A DNA stretch of 64,000 nucleotides from Phascolarctobacterium sp. (GCA_030523325.1 JAUNIS010000005.1:24915-88914); one strand, 5' to 3'. Shown: positions 18,495-28,131, counted from the stretch's first letter. Notes: generated by a model from the sequence alone, not told the origin. Numbers and translations are program-made.

Positions 18495-19775
18495 TTACTC
18501 CAATGTTCCCTTGAGGTCATGGTCAGTCATGGCACAAACACAAGAGTCGGACCAAACATTTTCTGCAGTCTCGATCATATCGATAACAGCATAGATAGGA
18601 AGAATGATACCCATTACACCTACGGGAGCGCCCATAGAGGAAACAAGTGATAAGGTAAGGAAATAGCAACCCATGGGAACACCTGCATTACCAATGGCCG
18701 CGATAACGGAAATTGCAAGCCAGGTAATCATTGTTCCCATAGTCAGTTCAAAGCCAGAGTTTTGCAGCACAAACAAAGATGTAACCAAAATAAAAGCTGC
18801 GCATCCATTCATATTAATGGTGGTGCAAATAGGCAATACGAAACGAGAAACCTTGGGATTGACCTTAACATTTTGTTCTGCGGAAGCCAAGGTTACAGGT
18901 AAAGTTGCAGCAGAACTCTTTGTGAATAAAGCAACGGCTAATGCAGGAGACATTTCCTTGAAAATTTTAAGAGGATTCAAACCACGACATACTAAGAACA
19001 AAGGCAACACGATAAATATTTGAATGAAGTTCCCACCCATAACGACTAGCATATATTGTCCCAAGGAACCAACAATCACGCCTGCCTCGATTTGTGCCGA
19101 GAGTTGAGCCGCGAAAGCAACAATGCCAACGGGCAGCACAGTCATGAGACCACGGATCAATGTAAAGATAAGTTCTTGCGCGCCAAGAATAACCTTCATC
19201 AAGGCCGCATGATTTTCTGTTTTAGGCATAAAAGCTAAAGACATGCCCACGCTACCAGCAATGAACAAAACGGAAAGGACGTTGCCTTGCAGGAAAGGAT
19301 TCAAAATATTATTCGGAACAATAGAGAGAAAATGATCATAGTAAGACAGCTTGCCTAAATTTTTTGGCACGTCCTTAACAGCAGCACCAACAATATCTGC
19401 TGGAAGATTACCAGGGGCAACGAGCATATACAACACCAAGGCTACAGCAGAAGCTGCTACAGTAGTAAGTAATGTGTAAGTAATGGTACGACCAAAAATT
19501 CTTCCCGTATCCTTTTCTGCACCTAACGAAGCCAATGTTGTAATTATGGCCAGAGAAATCGTCGGCACGGCTATAAATTGGAATAAGCGGGTAAAAACTG
19601 TTGCAACAAAATTAAAAAATTCATTAAGACCACTATTGCCAAGAGCACCTAGCACGCCACCTAATACCAACGCAGCAAGCCAAATAAAAATCTGCTTATT
19701 GCCGCCTTGTTTTCGGTGTTCTTCCAAAGCATTTTGCGCTTTGTTTTTGACATCATCATTTACTTTTTTTGACAT
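18495..19775 (-). CDS. Dicarboxylate/amino acid:cation symporter (DAACS/SLC1 family)
   Basis: A 426-residue membrane protein of the GltP/SstT fold. HP1 carries TKSSAATLPVT, TM7 has NMNGCA where glutamate transporters have NMDGT, HP2 has GNAGVPMG, and TM8 reads DMIETAENVWSDS. The TM8 Arg that contacts the side-chain carboxylate of Glu/Asp is not at its usual position, so a neutral amino acid or another anion is as likely as glutamate. A 35-residue charged N-terminal tail precedes TM1. ATG has AGGGGAG upstream. It is divergent from the MetA-like operon across 331 bp and may supply its substrate (inference). Confidence 0.88.
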   Translation of the reverse strand: MSKKVNDDVKNKAQNALEEHRKQGGNKQIFIWLAALVLGGVLGALGNSGLNEFFNFVATVFTRLFQFIAVPTISLAIITTLASLGAEKDTGRIFGRTITYTLLTTVAASAVALVLYMLVAPGNLPADIVGAAVKDVPKNLGKLSYYDHFLSIVPNNILNPFLQGNVLSVLFIAGSVGMSLAFMPKTENHAALMKVILGAQELIFTLIRGLMTVLPVGIVAFAAQLSAQIEAGVIVGSLGQYMLVVMGGNFIQIFIVLPLFLVCRGLNPLKIFKEMSPALAVALFTKSSAATLPVTLASAEQNVKVNPKVSRFVLPICTTINMNGCAAFILVTSLFVLQNSGFELTMGTMITWLAISVIAAIGNAGVPMGCYFLTLSLVSSMGAPVGVMGIILPIYAVIDMIETAENVWSDSCVCAMTDHDLKGTLE

Positions 19776-20106
19776 AAAAATTCTCCCCTTTGTTTAGAAA
19801 TGTATCCTAACATTTCTTTTATATTCCCCTCTAATTAATTAACAAAAATATTTTATTTATTTTCTTTCCTAAAATATACTAAAAATAATTATAAAAAGCA
19901 AGCAATACTTAAAAGCGCTAAACATAAAATCAAAATAACGATTTTATGATTGACTCTCTCAAAATATAAACACATGTACATCGTGTGCAATATTGAAGAA
20001 TTTTAGAGTTTAGAGTATAATATTGTTTGATGTAATTTACGTTAGTTGTAATAGGTTTAAGCAATCAAACGTATAATTTGCAAAATTGTAAATGTGAGGG
20101 GAACAT

Positions 20107-20994
20107 ATGTCGATAATGTTTGATACACGCCTTGAAGCTGCGAAAGTCCTAGCTAGTGAAGGCATTGAAGTTGTAGATAAATTTTCCGAAAAGGCAAAAA
20201 AACTAAATCCTATTAAAATTTGTATCTTTAATTTGTTGCCAGAAAAACCTGCTGCCGAGACTCAATGGTTGCGTGGTCTATCTTTTTCTGAATACGATAT
20301 TGAAGTTACCTTTGCTATGCTAGAAAGCCACAAGCCAACTCATACTTCTCAAGAATATCTTGACACATTTTATACAAACCTTACTAAATTGCAAAATGAA
20401 TTTTATGATGGTTTGATCATTACTGGAGCCGACGCAGAAAAATATGAGTTTGAAAAGGTTAAATATTGGCCGGAGATGGAAAAAATTTTTGCTTGGGCAG
20501 ATACTCATGTAAAATCCTGTTATTTTTCCTGTTGGGGATGCATGGCTGCTTTATATCATTATTATGGTATTGATAAGCATCTTATCGGTCCTAAGCTTTC
20601 AGGTATTTACGCCCATACTAAACCTAATCCAGAACATATTCTGTTAACTAATCAACCAGCGACTATTTATGTGCCTCATAGCAGAATCAGTGGTTATGAT
20701 CATGAAGAACTTAGAAATTGCAAGGAAGTCACCGTACTTGCTGATGCAGATGGTAGAGTTGGTCCTACTTTGAGTTGCTGTGATGCTAAAAAACATGTTT
20801 ATGTCATTGCTCATTGGGAGTACGAGCCTGAGGTTCTGCAAAGCCAATACATTCGCGACACCTCTAAAGGCTTTGACATGCAAAAACCAGAAAATTATTT
20901 TGATGAGAACGACAACATTCGTCAGGACCAAGATTGGATAAGCCAATTCCATACGATGATGGCTAACTGGGTTCGTTATTATATTGTAGGTTAA
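20107..20994 (+). CDS. MetA-like homoserine O-acyltransferase family protein (divergent)
   Basis: A 295-residue member of the MetA (class I glutamine amidotransferase-like) acyltransferases, which acylate the hydroxyl of homoserine. Residues align almost one to one with MetA: K47 in NLLPEK, nucleophile C142 in SCWGCMAALYHYYGI, and H236/E238 in AHWEYE. Position 111 is Glu, the residue linked with acetyl-CoA rather than succinyl-CoA use in MetA proteins. The usual GAPVE/GAPLG loop is GADAE here. It heads an operon with a cyclase-family hydrolase, an aminotransferase and a cupin rather than with methionine genes, so the acyl acceptor may be another hydroxy or amino acid. RBS GAGGGG. Confidence 0.85.
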   Translation: MSIMFDTRLEAAKVLASEGIEVVDKFSEKAKKLNPIKICIFNLLPEKPAAETQWLRGLSFSEYDIEVTFAMLESHKPTHTSQEYLDTFYTNLTKLQNEFYDGLIITGADAEKYEFEKVKYWPEMEKIFAWADTHVKSCYFSCWGCMAALYHYYGIDKHLIGPKLSGIYAHTKPNPEHILLTNQPATIYVPHSRISGYDHEELRNCKEVTVLADADGRVGPTLSCCDAKKHVYVIAHWEYEPEVLQSQYIRDTSKGFDMQKPENYFDENDNIRQDQDWISQFHTMMANWVRYYIVG

Positions 20995-21015
20995 TTATAT
21001 ATAGGAGGAAAAAAT

Positions 21016-21750
21016 ATGAAACTTTGGGAACAATTCTCTGATTGGAAAAAAAATTGTAAATGGGTAGAGCTTAGCCGCGAGGTTAGTCCCGACACAGTTC
21101 ACTGGGCAGGCTTTCCTGCTATGGAAGAAAAGAAAATTTTTGACGTTGTAGAACATGGCTTTGATGTATATGTTCATAGTCTTGTTGGCCAATATGGTAC
21201 CCATGCAGATGCTCCCAGCCATTTTGTTGCTGGCGCACAAACCTTAGAAAGCTTTACTGCTGGTGATATGGTTATGCCTTTGTGTGTAATCGATGCTTCC
21301 GCTAAGTGTGCAGAAAATCCTGATTACGCTTTAGCTATCGAAGATATTTTAGCTTGGGAAGAAAAACACGGCCGCATTCCTGAGGGTGCTTTTGTCGCTT
21401 TCCGTTCTGACTGGTATAAAAGAGGCGGTATGGCTGAGATGCAAAATGCTGATGCTGAAGGCAAAGCCCATTATCCTGGCTGGGCTGTAGAAACTATCAA
21501 ATTCTTGGTTGAAGAACGTAATATCGCAAGTATCGGTCACGAAGCAAGTGATACCGACCCAGCTGCTATCGGTCCTGTTGCAGGATATCCTGGTGAATAT
21601 TATATTTTAAGCCAGAAACGTTTCCAAATCGAACTGTTAATTAATTTGGACCAAGTTCCCGAAGTCGGTGCTATCATCTTCTGCACCTTCCCGAAGGTTA
21701 GAGGCGGTGCAGGTTTTACTGCTCGTTGCTTTGCTTTATGCGAAAAATAA
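21016..21750 (+). CDS. Cyclase-family (kynurenine formamidase-like) metal hydrolase
   Basis: A 244-residue protein of the cyclase/KynB superfamily, metal-dependent amidohydrolases with the motif HxGTHxDxPxHF. Here it reads QYGTHADAPSHF (59-70): the first His is Gln59, while His63, Asp65 and His69 are kept. The later GHEASDTDP (about 175-183) supplies the catalytic region. The loss of the first ligand may change metal number or mark a subfamily; Gln at this place may occur in other members. AGGAGG precedes the ATG, 21 bp after the MetA-like stop. It likely opens an amide, lactam or lactone in the same pathway. Confidence 0.85.
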   Translation: MKLWEQFSDWKKNCKWVELSREVSPDTVHWAGFPAMEEKKIFDVVEHGFDVYVHSLVGQYGTHADAPSHFVAGAQTLESFTAGDMVMPLCVIDASAKCAENPDYALAIEDILAWEEKHGRIPEGAFVAFRSDWYKRGGMAEMQNADAEGKAHYPGWAVETIKFLVEERNIASIGHEASDTDPAAIGPVAGYPGEYYILSQKRFQIELLINLDQVPEVGAIIFCTFPKVRGGAGFTARCFALCEK

Positions 21751-21767
21751 AAGAGAGGTAAAAGAAA

Positions 21768-22967
21768 ATGTCTTTACGTTTTGCTGAGCGTATGCTTGGA
21801 GAAAAATCCAACGTTGTAAAGGAAGCATTAAAATTAACAGCTCAACCTGATATCATTTCCTTTGCTGGTGGCTTGCCTGCACCAGAATCTTTTCCTATTA
21901 ATGAAATAGAGCTTGCTTCCGCAAAGCTTTTTGTAGAAAAAGGTACTAGCGCTGTTCAATATAATTGTATGGAAGGTTTACCTGCCTTGAGAAATAAAAT
22001 CGCTGAACGTATGACTAGTTGTCATAACATTAATTGCACTGCTGATGAGATTATGATTACTAGCGGCTCTCAACAAGGCATCGACATGTCCGGTCGTATT
22101 TTCTTAAATCCCGGAGACTATGTTGTTTGTGAAAGCCCAACCTATACTGCTGCGGTTACAACTTATAAAAATTATCAAGCCAACTTCCTGGCTATTGATA
22201 CAGATGACGAGGGCATGATCATCGAGGACTTGGCAGCTAAACTTGCAACTTGTCCCAACGCCAAACTCATCTACGTTATTCCTAACTACCAAAATCCTTC
22301 TGGAAAAACTTGGTCTGTAGAACGTCGTAAAGCTTTGTTGCAATACGCAGAACAATATAATATTCCTATCGTAGAAGATAATCCTTATGGTGAATTACGC
22401 TACGAGGGCGAAGAATTACCTTCCATTAAAAGTATGGATACGAAGGGCTTGGTTCTCTATATGGGTTCCTTCTCCAAGGTTTTATGTCCTGGCTTCCGTG
22501 TAGGCTATATCATCAGCAGCCCTGAGATTATGGATATGCTTTGTCAAGTTAAGCAATCAACCGATTTACAATCGAGCACCTTTACGCAAATGGTGATCTT
22601 CCAATATTTAACCGATAATGATATTGACAAACATATCTTAGAGTTGCGTGCAATTTATAAGCATAAACGTGACTTAATGCTTGGAACTATGGAAAAATGT
22701 TTCCCCAAGGAAGCTAAGTTTACTTATCCTCATGGTGGCATGTTTACATGGGTCGAGTTGCCTAAGGAAATTGATACGCAAGAATTGTTCCCCAAAGCTA
22801 TCGCTAAAAAAGTTGCTTATATTCCCGGCGCAACCTTCTTCCCCAATGGCGGAGTTAATAATTGCTTACGTATGAGCTATTCCAGTTCTAGCGATGAACA
22901 AATCATCAAAGGCATTACTGCTTTAGGCGAATTATTTACAGAAGCTGTCGCTGCTTTGAAAAAATAG
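21768..22967 (+). CDS. PLP-dependent aminotransferase (class I/II, 2-aminoadipate/MocR-like clade)
   Basis: A 399-residue fold-type I aminotransferase. Motifs: FAGGLPAPESFPINE (34-48), SGSQQGIDMSGR, IPNYQNPSGKTWSVERR, VEDNPYGELRYEGEE, and SFSKVLCPGFRVGY, whose Lys binds PLP. This is the pattern of LysN/KAT-II-like broad-range aminotransferases acting on 2-aminoadipate, aromatic or branched amino acids with 2-oxoglutarate. GAGAGG precedes the ATG, 17 bp after the cyclase stop. In context it converts an amino acid to its oxo acid or the reverse. Confidence 0.9.
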   Translation: MSLRFAERMLGEKSNVVKEALKLTAQPDIISFAGGLPAPESFPINEIELASAKLFVEKGTSAVQYNCMEGLPALRNKIAERMTSCHNINCTADEIMITSGSQQGIDMSGRIFLNPGDYVVCESPTYTAAVTTYKNYQANFLAIDTDDEGMIIEDLAAKLATCPNAKLIYVIPNYQNPSGKTWSVERRKALLQYAEQYNIPIVEDNPYGELRYEGEELPSIKSMDTKGLVLYMGSFSKVLCPGFRVGYIISSPEIMDMLCQVKQSTDLQSSTFTQMVIFQYLTDNDIDKHILELRAIYKHKRDLMLGTMEKCFPKEAKFTYPHGGMFTWVELPKEIDTQELFPKAIAKKVAYIPGATFFPNGGVNNCLRMSYSSSSDEQIIKGITALGELFTEAVAALKK

Positions 22968-22978
22968 GAGTTATAAAA

Positions 22979-23314
22979 ATGTTTGGTATTAGAGATGAAG
23001 CGATTGAAGAGTACCCGCTTCCTGGAGTGACTCGTCGCATTTTAACTTATAATAAATATTTAATGGTTATGGAAGGCCATTTAGCTAAGGGCACAGTCGT
23101 TGACCACGCGCATCCTCATACTCAGATCACTTACGTTGTATCTGGTGAGATGGAAGTTACTGCTGAAGGAGAAAAGCGTCATTTAAAAGCTGGTGACTGT
23201 GTTGTCGCAGAACCCAATGTTCATCATCTTGTAGTCGCTTTGACTGATGTTGTTCTGATTGATACCTTTAATCCCTGTCGCGAGGATTATATTCCCGAGC
23301 GTGACAAAAAATAA
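22979..23314 (+). CDS. Small cupin-domain protein
   Basis: A 111-residue single cupin. Motif 1 is VVDHAHPHTQITYVVSGEMEVT (about residues 40-61, metal-ligand His at HAHPH and a Glu at GEME) and motif 2 is LKAGDCVVAEPNVHHLVVAL (His near 82). The ligands suggest a bound divalent metal. It may be a dioxygenase-like, isomerase or ligand-binding protein; in an anaerobe a non-oxygen role is more likely. It is the last gene of the operon, 11 bp after the aminotransferase, and is followed by a terminator. Confidence 0.85.
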   Translation: MFGIRDEAIEEYPLPGVTRRILTYNKYLMVMEGHLAKGTVVDHAHPHTQITYVVSGEMEVTAEGEKRHLKAGDCVVAEPNVHHLVVALTDVVLIDTFNPCREDYIPERDKK

Positions 23315-23348
23315 TTTAGTTTAATTATATAAAAATTTAAAGAAACTA

Positions 23349-23383
23349 AAACGGACCTGGTGAAATTAACACTAGGTCCGTTT
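23349..23383 (+). terminator. Terminator of the MetA-like operon
   Basis: AAACGGACCT / AGGTCCGTTT, a perfect 10-bp stem, then TTTCTTTATG. It lies between convergent operons. Confidence 0.82.
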
Positions 23384-23427
23384 CTTTATGACGATGTTTA
23401 GCATCGCTTTAACTTTTCGTGATTATT

Positions 23428-25365
23428 TTATTCTTCTTCAAAATGATATGCGTAATTGAATCCATCTAAGATAGCTTCAGTAATTCTACCTGCTTTAGAG
23501 CAATCGCCAAGTTCAAAAACACGCATGCCTTCAGTTTCTAATTCATCTGCAAGTTTTGTGTTAGGTCTAACTCCGAGAGCGAGAACAATTTTGTCGCAGT
23601 CAATGGCTGCACTACCATTTTCCTTCTTGACAATAATACCTGTCTCGGTTACCTCTGCCAACGCGGTATTTGTATTTAAAGCAACTCCTAATTTTTCCAG
23701 ACGATTAACGATATCATTTTTAATGACAGGGAAAAGCCCAGGAGCAATAGCCCCTTGCATTTCATAGACTGCAACCTCACAGCCATGCTCTGCGAGTAAT
23801 TCGGCAGTTTCCAGCCCGGTTAGTCCACTGCCAACGACAGCAACCTTGCCGGAAATATTTTGACAGGATGTGCGAATAACATCTTCAGCCAAAATGACTT
23901 TAGGACTATTGATGCCTTTTAAAGGTGGGACAATAGGCTTGGAACCACAAGCTAAGAAAACACCTTCAGGTTGAAGGTCTTTAAGCATAGACGCAGTAAC
24001 AGAAGTATTCGTCTTGATTTGCACTCCTGCTTGCTTGAGCTCTGCAATCATGCATTCTTTAAGACCAGTAAGCTTTTCTTTAAAGCTAGGCTTTTCAGCA
24101 AGATTTAATGTTCCACCAAGCTTGTCGTCTTTCTCTAAAAGTGTTACAGCAAAATTACGCTCTGCAAGAGTAATAGCTGCCTGCATACCTGCAGGGCCAG
24201 CGCCAACAACACAAACCGGACGCTTATTACCATTTTTTGTTAAAGAAGGATATTCTGTTTCCCGTCCCATACGGGGATTAACCGTGCAATGAACAGACAA
24301 GCCGCCAATTAAACGTTCACGACAATGCATGCAACCAATACATTTTCTCAAAGGCATGCCTGTAGCTTGAGTTTTGTTCATGAATTCCGGGTCAGCAAAT
24401 TGTGAACGTCCAAGGGCAACAAAGTCGCAGACGTTTTCTTGTAAAAGTTGTTCAGCCCACTCTGGATCCTTAACTGTATTGGTCGCGATGATGGGAACAT
24501 TTACTGCTGCTTTAATATCGGCAGCGACATGTTTCTTCCATCCAGGTTGATAAGAATAAGGATCGCAATTGGCATTAGCATTGAATGCGTTGCCGTTAGA
24601 AACATTGATATAATCGAAGCCGATAGCAGCAAATTCTTTGGCTATGGCAATGCCGTCCTCTTTGTTCAAGGTGCCGCTGACATGAGGTGTCATTTCATCA
24701 CCGCTGAAACGGATACCTACAAGATAGGCAGGACCAACAGCCTTACGAACTGCTTGATATATTTCCGAGAAAATACGCAGACGATTCTCAAAGCTACCTC
24801 CGTAACAATCGGTACGATTATTATAATACGGAGCTAAAAACTCACCTAAAAGATATGCGTGAGCAGCGTGAAGCTCTACACCATCAAAGCCTGCTTGTTT
24901 AGCACGCAATGCACAATCAACAAATTCTTGAATAACAACATGAACTTCTTCAGTTGTCATGGCATGAGGCGGCTGGGTTACAGACACAAAAGGAATCTCA
25001 CTCACGCCCCATGGCTTTGAACCATCGGGCATAGGACCAGAGGCTGCGCCTGGATGAATCATTTGCAGGACTATTTTGGTGCCGTAGGCATGTACGCCAC
25101 GCACAAGCTTTTCAAAAGCTACAAGATTAATTTTATCTGCTAGAGCCAATCTATTAGGACCAGAATTACAATGTGTTCGAGCTATGTCTGTGCCTTCAAC
25201 GATAATTAAGCCAATGCCCCCACGAGCTCTTTCGGAATAATATTTAATCACAGCTTCACTGGGACTACCATCACGTAGTGCTTGATTAATTACCATAGGA
25301 GACATGACGGCTCTATTTTTTAATTTTAAACGGCCCAACCTAGCGGGCTGCAATAATAAACTCAC
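23428..25365 (-). CDS. NADH:flavin oxidoreductase, 2-enoate/2,4-dienoyl-CoA reductase type
   Basis: A 645-residue protein with an FMN-binding Old Yellow Enzyme barrel (1-340; HPGAASG, GVELHAAHAYLLGEFLAP), a 4Fe-4S cysteine cluster (CIGCMHCRERLIGGLSVHC, about 341-359), and a C-terminal NAD/FAD Rossmann half (VVGAGPAGMQAAITLAE, VVGSGLTGLETAELLAEHG). This is the FadH/2-enoate reductase architecture, reducing activated C=C bonds with NAD(P)H. The start is GTG with GGAGGG. It converges on the MetA-like operon, so a role in the same pathway is possible but unproven. Gut bacteria use such enzymes on enoates, bile acids and dietary compounds. Confidence 0.9.
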   Translation of the reverse strand: MSLLLQPARLGRLKLKNRAVMSPMVINQALRDGSPSEAVIKYYSERARGGIGLIIVEGTDIARTHCNSGPNRLALADKINLVAFEKLVRGVHAYGTKIVLQMIHPGAASGPMPDGSKPWGVSEIPFVSVTQPPHAMTTEEVHVVIQEFVDCALRAKQAGFDGVELHAAHAYLLGEFLAPYYNNRTDCYGGSFENRLRIFSEIYQAVRKAVGPAYLVGIRFSGDEMTPHVSGTLNKEDGIAIAKEFAAIGFDYINVSNGNAFNANANCDPYSYQPGWKKHVAADIKAAVNVPIIATNTVKDPEWAEQLLQENVCDFVALGRSQFADPEFMNKTQATGMPLRKCIGCMHCRERLIGGLSVHCTVNPRMGRETEYPSLTKNGNKRPVCVVGAGPAGMQAAITLAERNFAVTLLEKDDKLGGTLNLAEKPSFKEKLTGLKECMIAELKQAGVQIKTNTSVTASMLKDLQPEGVFLACGSKPIVPPLKGINSPKVILAEDVIRTSCQNISGKVAVVGSGLTGLETAELLAEHGCEVAVYEMQGAIAPGLFPVIKNDIVNRLEKLGVALNTNTALAEVTETGIIVKKENGSAAIDCDKIVLALGVRPNTKLADELETEGMRVFELGDCSKAGRITEAILDGFNYAYHFEEE

Positions 25366-25494
25366 GAGTTATCCCTCCAAATATTATTATAGTAATTTTA
25401 ATTATAACATATTAAGCTTACGAATTCCATTGCGGTCTAGCTCCTGAACATTTGGGAAAAAATAATCTTCTTTAAACTGAACCCATCATATAAA

Positions 25495-25537
25495 AAAACT
25501 CTAGAAATTTTGCATTTAAAAATTCTAGAGGTTTTTT
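25495..25537 (-). terminator. Hairpin downstream of rlmH
   Basis: AACTCTAGAA pairs with TTCTAGAGGTT (one bulged base), with T/A runs on both sides. It lies about 95 bp past the rlmH stop, between two minus-strand units. Confidence 0.6.
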
Positions 25538-25630
25538 AATAAACATTTTGTTATTTGAAAGGTTAAACAAGGGACGTTAATTTTTAAACTGACCTAATGT
25601 ATCTCTTGCTATCGGACAAGTTAAAAAATT

Positions 25631-26110
25631 TTACCAATGATATTTTCTGCCGCTCGAAATCATGAAAGCTCGATAGATTTGTTCGACCAGGAGTAGCCTA
25701 ATCATTTGGTGGGTGAACGTCATTTTAGAGAAGGAAAGGGCGAAATCCGCTCGCTTACGCAAAGCATCGGTGTAGCCGAAGGCTCCACCGATGACGAAGG
25801 TAATGTGACTTGTTCCAGAAAGAGTGAGCGCGTCAACTTTTTCTGCAAGCTCGGGGCTTGAGATTTGCTTGCCAATGACATCAAGCAAAATCACGTAAGA
25901 ATTTTCTGGAATGATTGCTATGAGACGCTTTGTTTCCTTATCGAGCACCAGTTCTTTTTCTGCTGGCGAAGGATTGTCCGGCATTCTTTCTTCATTAATA
26001 CTCAAGGTCTCGAGTTTACAAAAAGGGGTTAACCTTTTTGTAAACTCATCGATGCCTTGGGTTAAATATTTTTCTTTAATTTTGCCTACACAGGCGATGG
26101 TAATTTTCAC
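25631..26110 (-). CDS. rlmH: 23S rRNA pseudouridine-1915 N3-methyltransferase
   Basis: A 159-residue SPOUT methyltransferase that modifies helix 69 of 23S rRNA. It begins MKITIACVGKIKEKYL, has the SAM-binding trefoil-knot segment HITFVIGGAFGYTDALRKRAD and the conserved MTFTHQMIRLLLVEQIYRA, and ends GRKYHW. Length is as expected for RlmH. The start is GTG with AGGAAAA upstream, 3 bp after the HtrA stop, so the two genes are co-transcribed. Confidence 0.96.
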   Translation of the reverse strand: MKITIACVGKIKEKYLTQGIDEFTKRLTPFCKLETLSINEERMPDNPSPAEKELVLDKETKRLIAIIPENSYVILLDVIGKQISSPELAEKVDALTLSGTSHITFVIGGAFGYTDALRKRADFALSFSKMTFTHQMIRLLLVEQIYRAFMISSGRKYHW

Positions 26111-26113
26111 TTG

Positions 26114-27202
26114 TTAATTTTCCTGAGGAACTTCACCCAAGGTGACCGTTCTGTTTACACGTGCACCATTGTGCATGATAACAAGCTCAACCTTATCACC
26201 AGGTTTGAGTTTTTCAAGAGCTGCGCTAACATCCTTAGCCTTTTCAGTTTTCTTGCCATTTACTTCGAGAATGATATCGCCACTTACAAGGCCGGCTCTT
26301 GCAGCTCCGGAACCAGGAACAACCTTAGCCAGGAAAACACCGCCATGAAGATCCATTTCAAAGCCTTGACGAGCAAGCACTTCTTTATCTGCCAAATAGA
26401 CGCCAAGATATGGACGAGCTACACGACCACTGCTAGCCAATTGCTCGATGATGGGTTTTGCTTCATTAATAGGAATGGCGAAGCCTAAGCCTTCGATACC
26501 GGAAGAACTGAGTTTTACAGTATTGATGCCAATAACCTCACCATCAGCATTAGCGAGAGCACCACCAGAGTTACCAGGATTAATAGCTGCATCCGTTTGG
26601 ATAAGTTTCATTTCCTTGTCGCCAATAGGAATGGTTCTCTTCAAAGCAGAAATTACGCCAGCGGATACAGAACCTTCCATGCCCATCGGATTACCGATAG
26701 CAATTGCAGGTTCGCCTACTTGCAAGTCGTCGCTATCACCAAAAGCTGCAACAGTTAAATCCTTAGCGTCAATTTTAATTACTGCAAGGTCGGATTTCGC
26801 ATCCGCACCTAAAAGCTTCGCGTTAAAGCTACGGCCATCACTTAAATTAACCATAAGCTCTTTAGCTCCGGATACAACGTGATTGTTTGTAACGATTAAG
26901 CCTTTTGCGTCATAAATAACGCCAGAGCCAGCACCTTGTTGTTCAAATTGTCTGCCGAAGAAATCTCTTGCGGTAGTTTTCACTTGAATACTAACAACTG
27001 CCGGAGCCAATTTCTTAACTGCGGCTACAATCGGAGTAACGCGAGCACTGCCAACCTTTTGTTCAACCTTGACAGCCGGTTTTGTTTCTTCAGGCTTTGC
27101 TGCACTAGTTTTTTTAGCAGAGCAACCGGTTAAAATGATGGTTGCACCTAAAATTCCACAAATAACTAAATTGCCTAATTTTTTTAACCCATATTTTTTC
27201 AT
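26114..27202 (-). CDS. HtrA/DegP-like serine protease (lipoprotein)
   Basis: A 362-residue trypsin-like protease with one PDZ domain. A lipoprotein signal ends at the lipobox LTGCS, so the enzyme is anchored at the periplasmic face of a membrane. The catalytic triad is His in TNNHVV, Asp in KSDLAVIKI and Ser in NPGNSGGAL. The PDZ domain (about 255-350) has the carboxylate-binding loop region PYLGVYL. It degrades misfolded envelope proteins. RBS AAGGAGG. It lies upstream of rlmH, as in many Firmicutes. Confidence 0.95.
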   Translation of the reverse strand: MKKYGLKKLGNLVICGILGATIILTGCSAKKTSAAKPEETKPAVKVEQKVGSARVTPIVAAVKKLAPAVVSIQVKTTARDFFGRQFEQQGAGSGVIYDAKGLIVTNNHVVSGAKELMVNLSDGRSFNAKLLGADAKSDLAVIKIDAKDLTVAAFGDSDDLQVGEPAIAIGNPMGMEGSVSAGVISALKRTIPIGDKEMKLIQTDAAINPGNSGGALANADGEVIGINTVKLSSSGIEGLGFAIPINEAKPIIEQLASSGRVARPYLGVYLADKEVLARQGFEMDLHGGVFLAKVVPGSGAARAGLVSGDIILEVNGKKTEKAKDVSAALEKLKPGDKVELVIMHNGARVNRTVTLGEVPQEN

Positions 27203-27246
27203 TAAAAAATCCTCCTTAGAGTTATGAAAAAAGTTTTTAATAAAAT

Positions 27247-28047
27247 TTAAAAAATACTTAATTGGTCTGCGCTTAAAATGGAGCCGACTATTTCCCCCTG
27301 AGAGGCAACGAGAAAATTCCCCTCCTTGCCAGATTTCGCTAAAATGTTTTTTACTGTCTCTAAAGCAAGCTCAGGACGATTATTTTCTTGACTTAAATGC
27401 GCTAAAATTATCTGCTCAGGTAAAACATCTAGTTCAGCCAAAAAATTGCCCGCGCTTTCATTCGACAAGTGGCCTAAGGTACTCAGAATGCGTCGCTTGA
27501 GTTCGTAAGGATACGAACCTGTTTTGAGCATATCCACGTCGTGATTTGTCTCAAGGATTAGGGACGTTGTCCCTTGCACAACTTTTTTGAGTGTCTTAGT
27601 AATATGACCGACATCTGTAAGATAAGTGCACTTCTCACCATTTGGGCTCGTAAAATAATAGCCGTGGGGATCTGTCGCATCGTGAGGAATGGAAAAGCTT
27701 GTAATCTTTACCTCACCTATTGAAAATTCATCGGAAATAGTATACAAATTATCTCTTCTGATATTTTTCAAACGATTGACGATTACCCGCCAGGTATTTT
27801 CTGAAGAATATAAAGGCACGGAAAATTTTTTTGTAAATGTTTCTAATCCTTTAATATGATCAATATGCTCATGAGTAATAAAAACCCCCTTGAGCTCATC
27901 AGGAGAAACGCCCACCTTTTCAAGGCGCTTTGTTAATTCTCGGCAAGAGAGTCCCATATCAACGAGAAAATACACCTCTCCAGCTTTAATTAATGCCGAA
28001 TTGCCCTTGCTTCCACTTGCTAGCATAGCAATCTTAAAATAACTCAT
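27247..28047 (-). CDS. walJ: Metallo-beta-lactamase fold hydrolase, WalJ/YycJ type
   Basis: A 266-residue MBL-fold protein. ASGSKGNSALI near the N-terminus and the metal motif HEHIDHIKG (58-66) define the YycJ/WalJ group, with TDVGH and ETNHD later. In Bacillus this gene is linked to the WalRK two-component system and precedes htrA; here it also sits just upstream of an HtrA-family gene, without WalRK in the window. It is probably a nuclease or phosphodiesterase in DNA maintenance or wall control. RBS TAGGAGTG. Confidence 0.88.
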   Translation of the reverse strand: MSYFKIAMLASGSKGNSALIKAGEVYFLVDMGLSCRELTKRLEKVGVSPDELKGVFITHEHIDHIKGLETFTKKFSVPLYSSENTWRVIVNRLKNIRRDNLYTISDEFSIGEVKITSFSIPHDATDPHGYYFTSPNGEKCTYLTDVGHITKTLKKVVQGTTSLILETNHDVDMLKTGSYPYELKRRILSTLGHLSNESAGNFLAELDVLPEQIILAHLSQENNRPELALETVKNILAKSGKEGNFLVASQGEIVGSILSADQLSIF

Positions 28048-28131
28048 GAAAACACTCCTACCTTTACGGTTAATATGATACTAATAAAATATGATAATTT
28101 TATGTTTTTCTAAAAATTATTTGAAAAATTT

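Noticed and set aside
19776..20106. SAM or T-box riboswitch upstream of the MetA-like operon
   Set aside because: None of the conserved core motifs was found; only AT-rich DNA and a short inverted repeat are visible.
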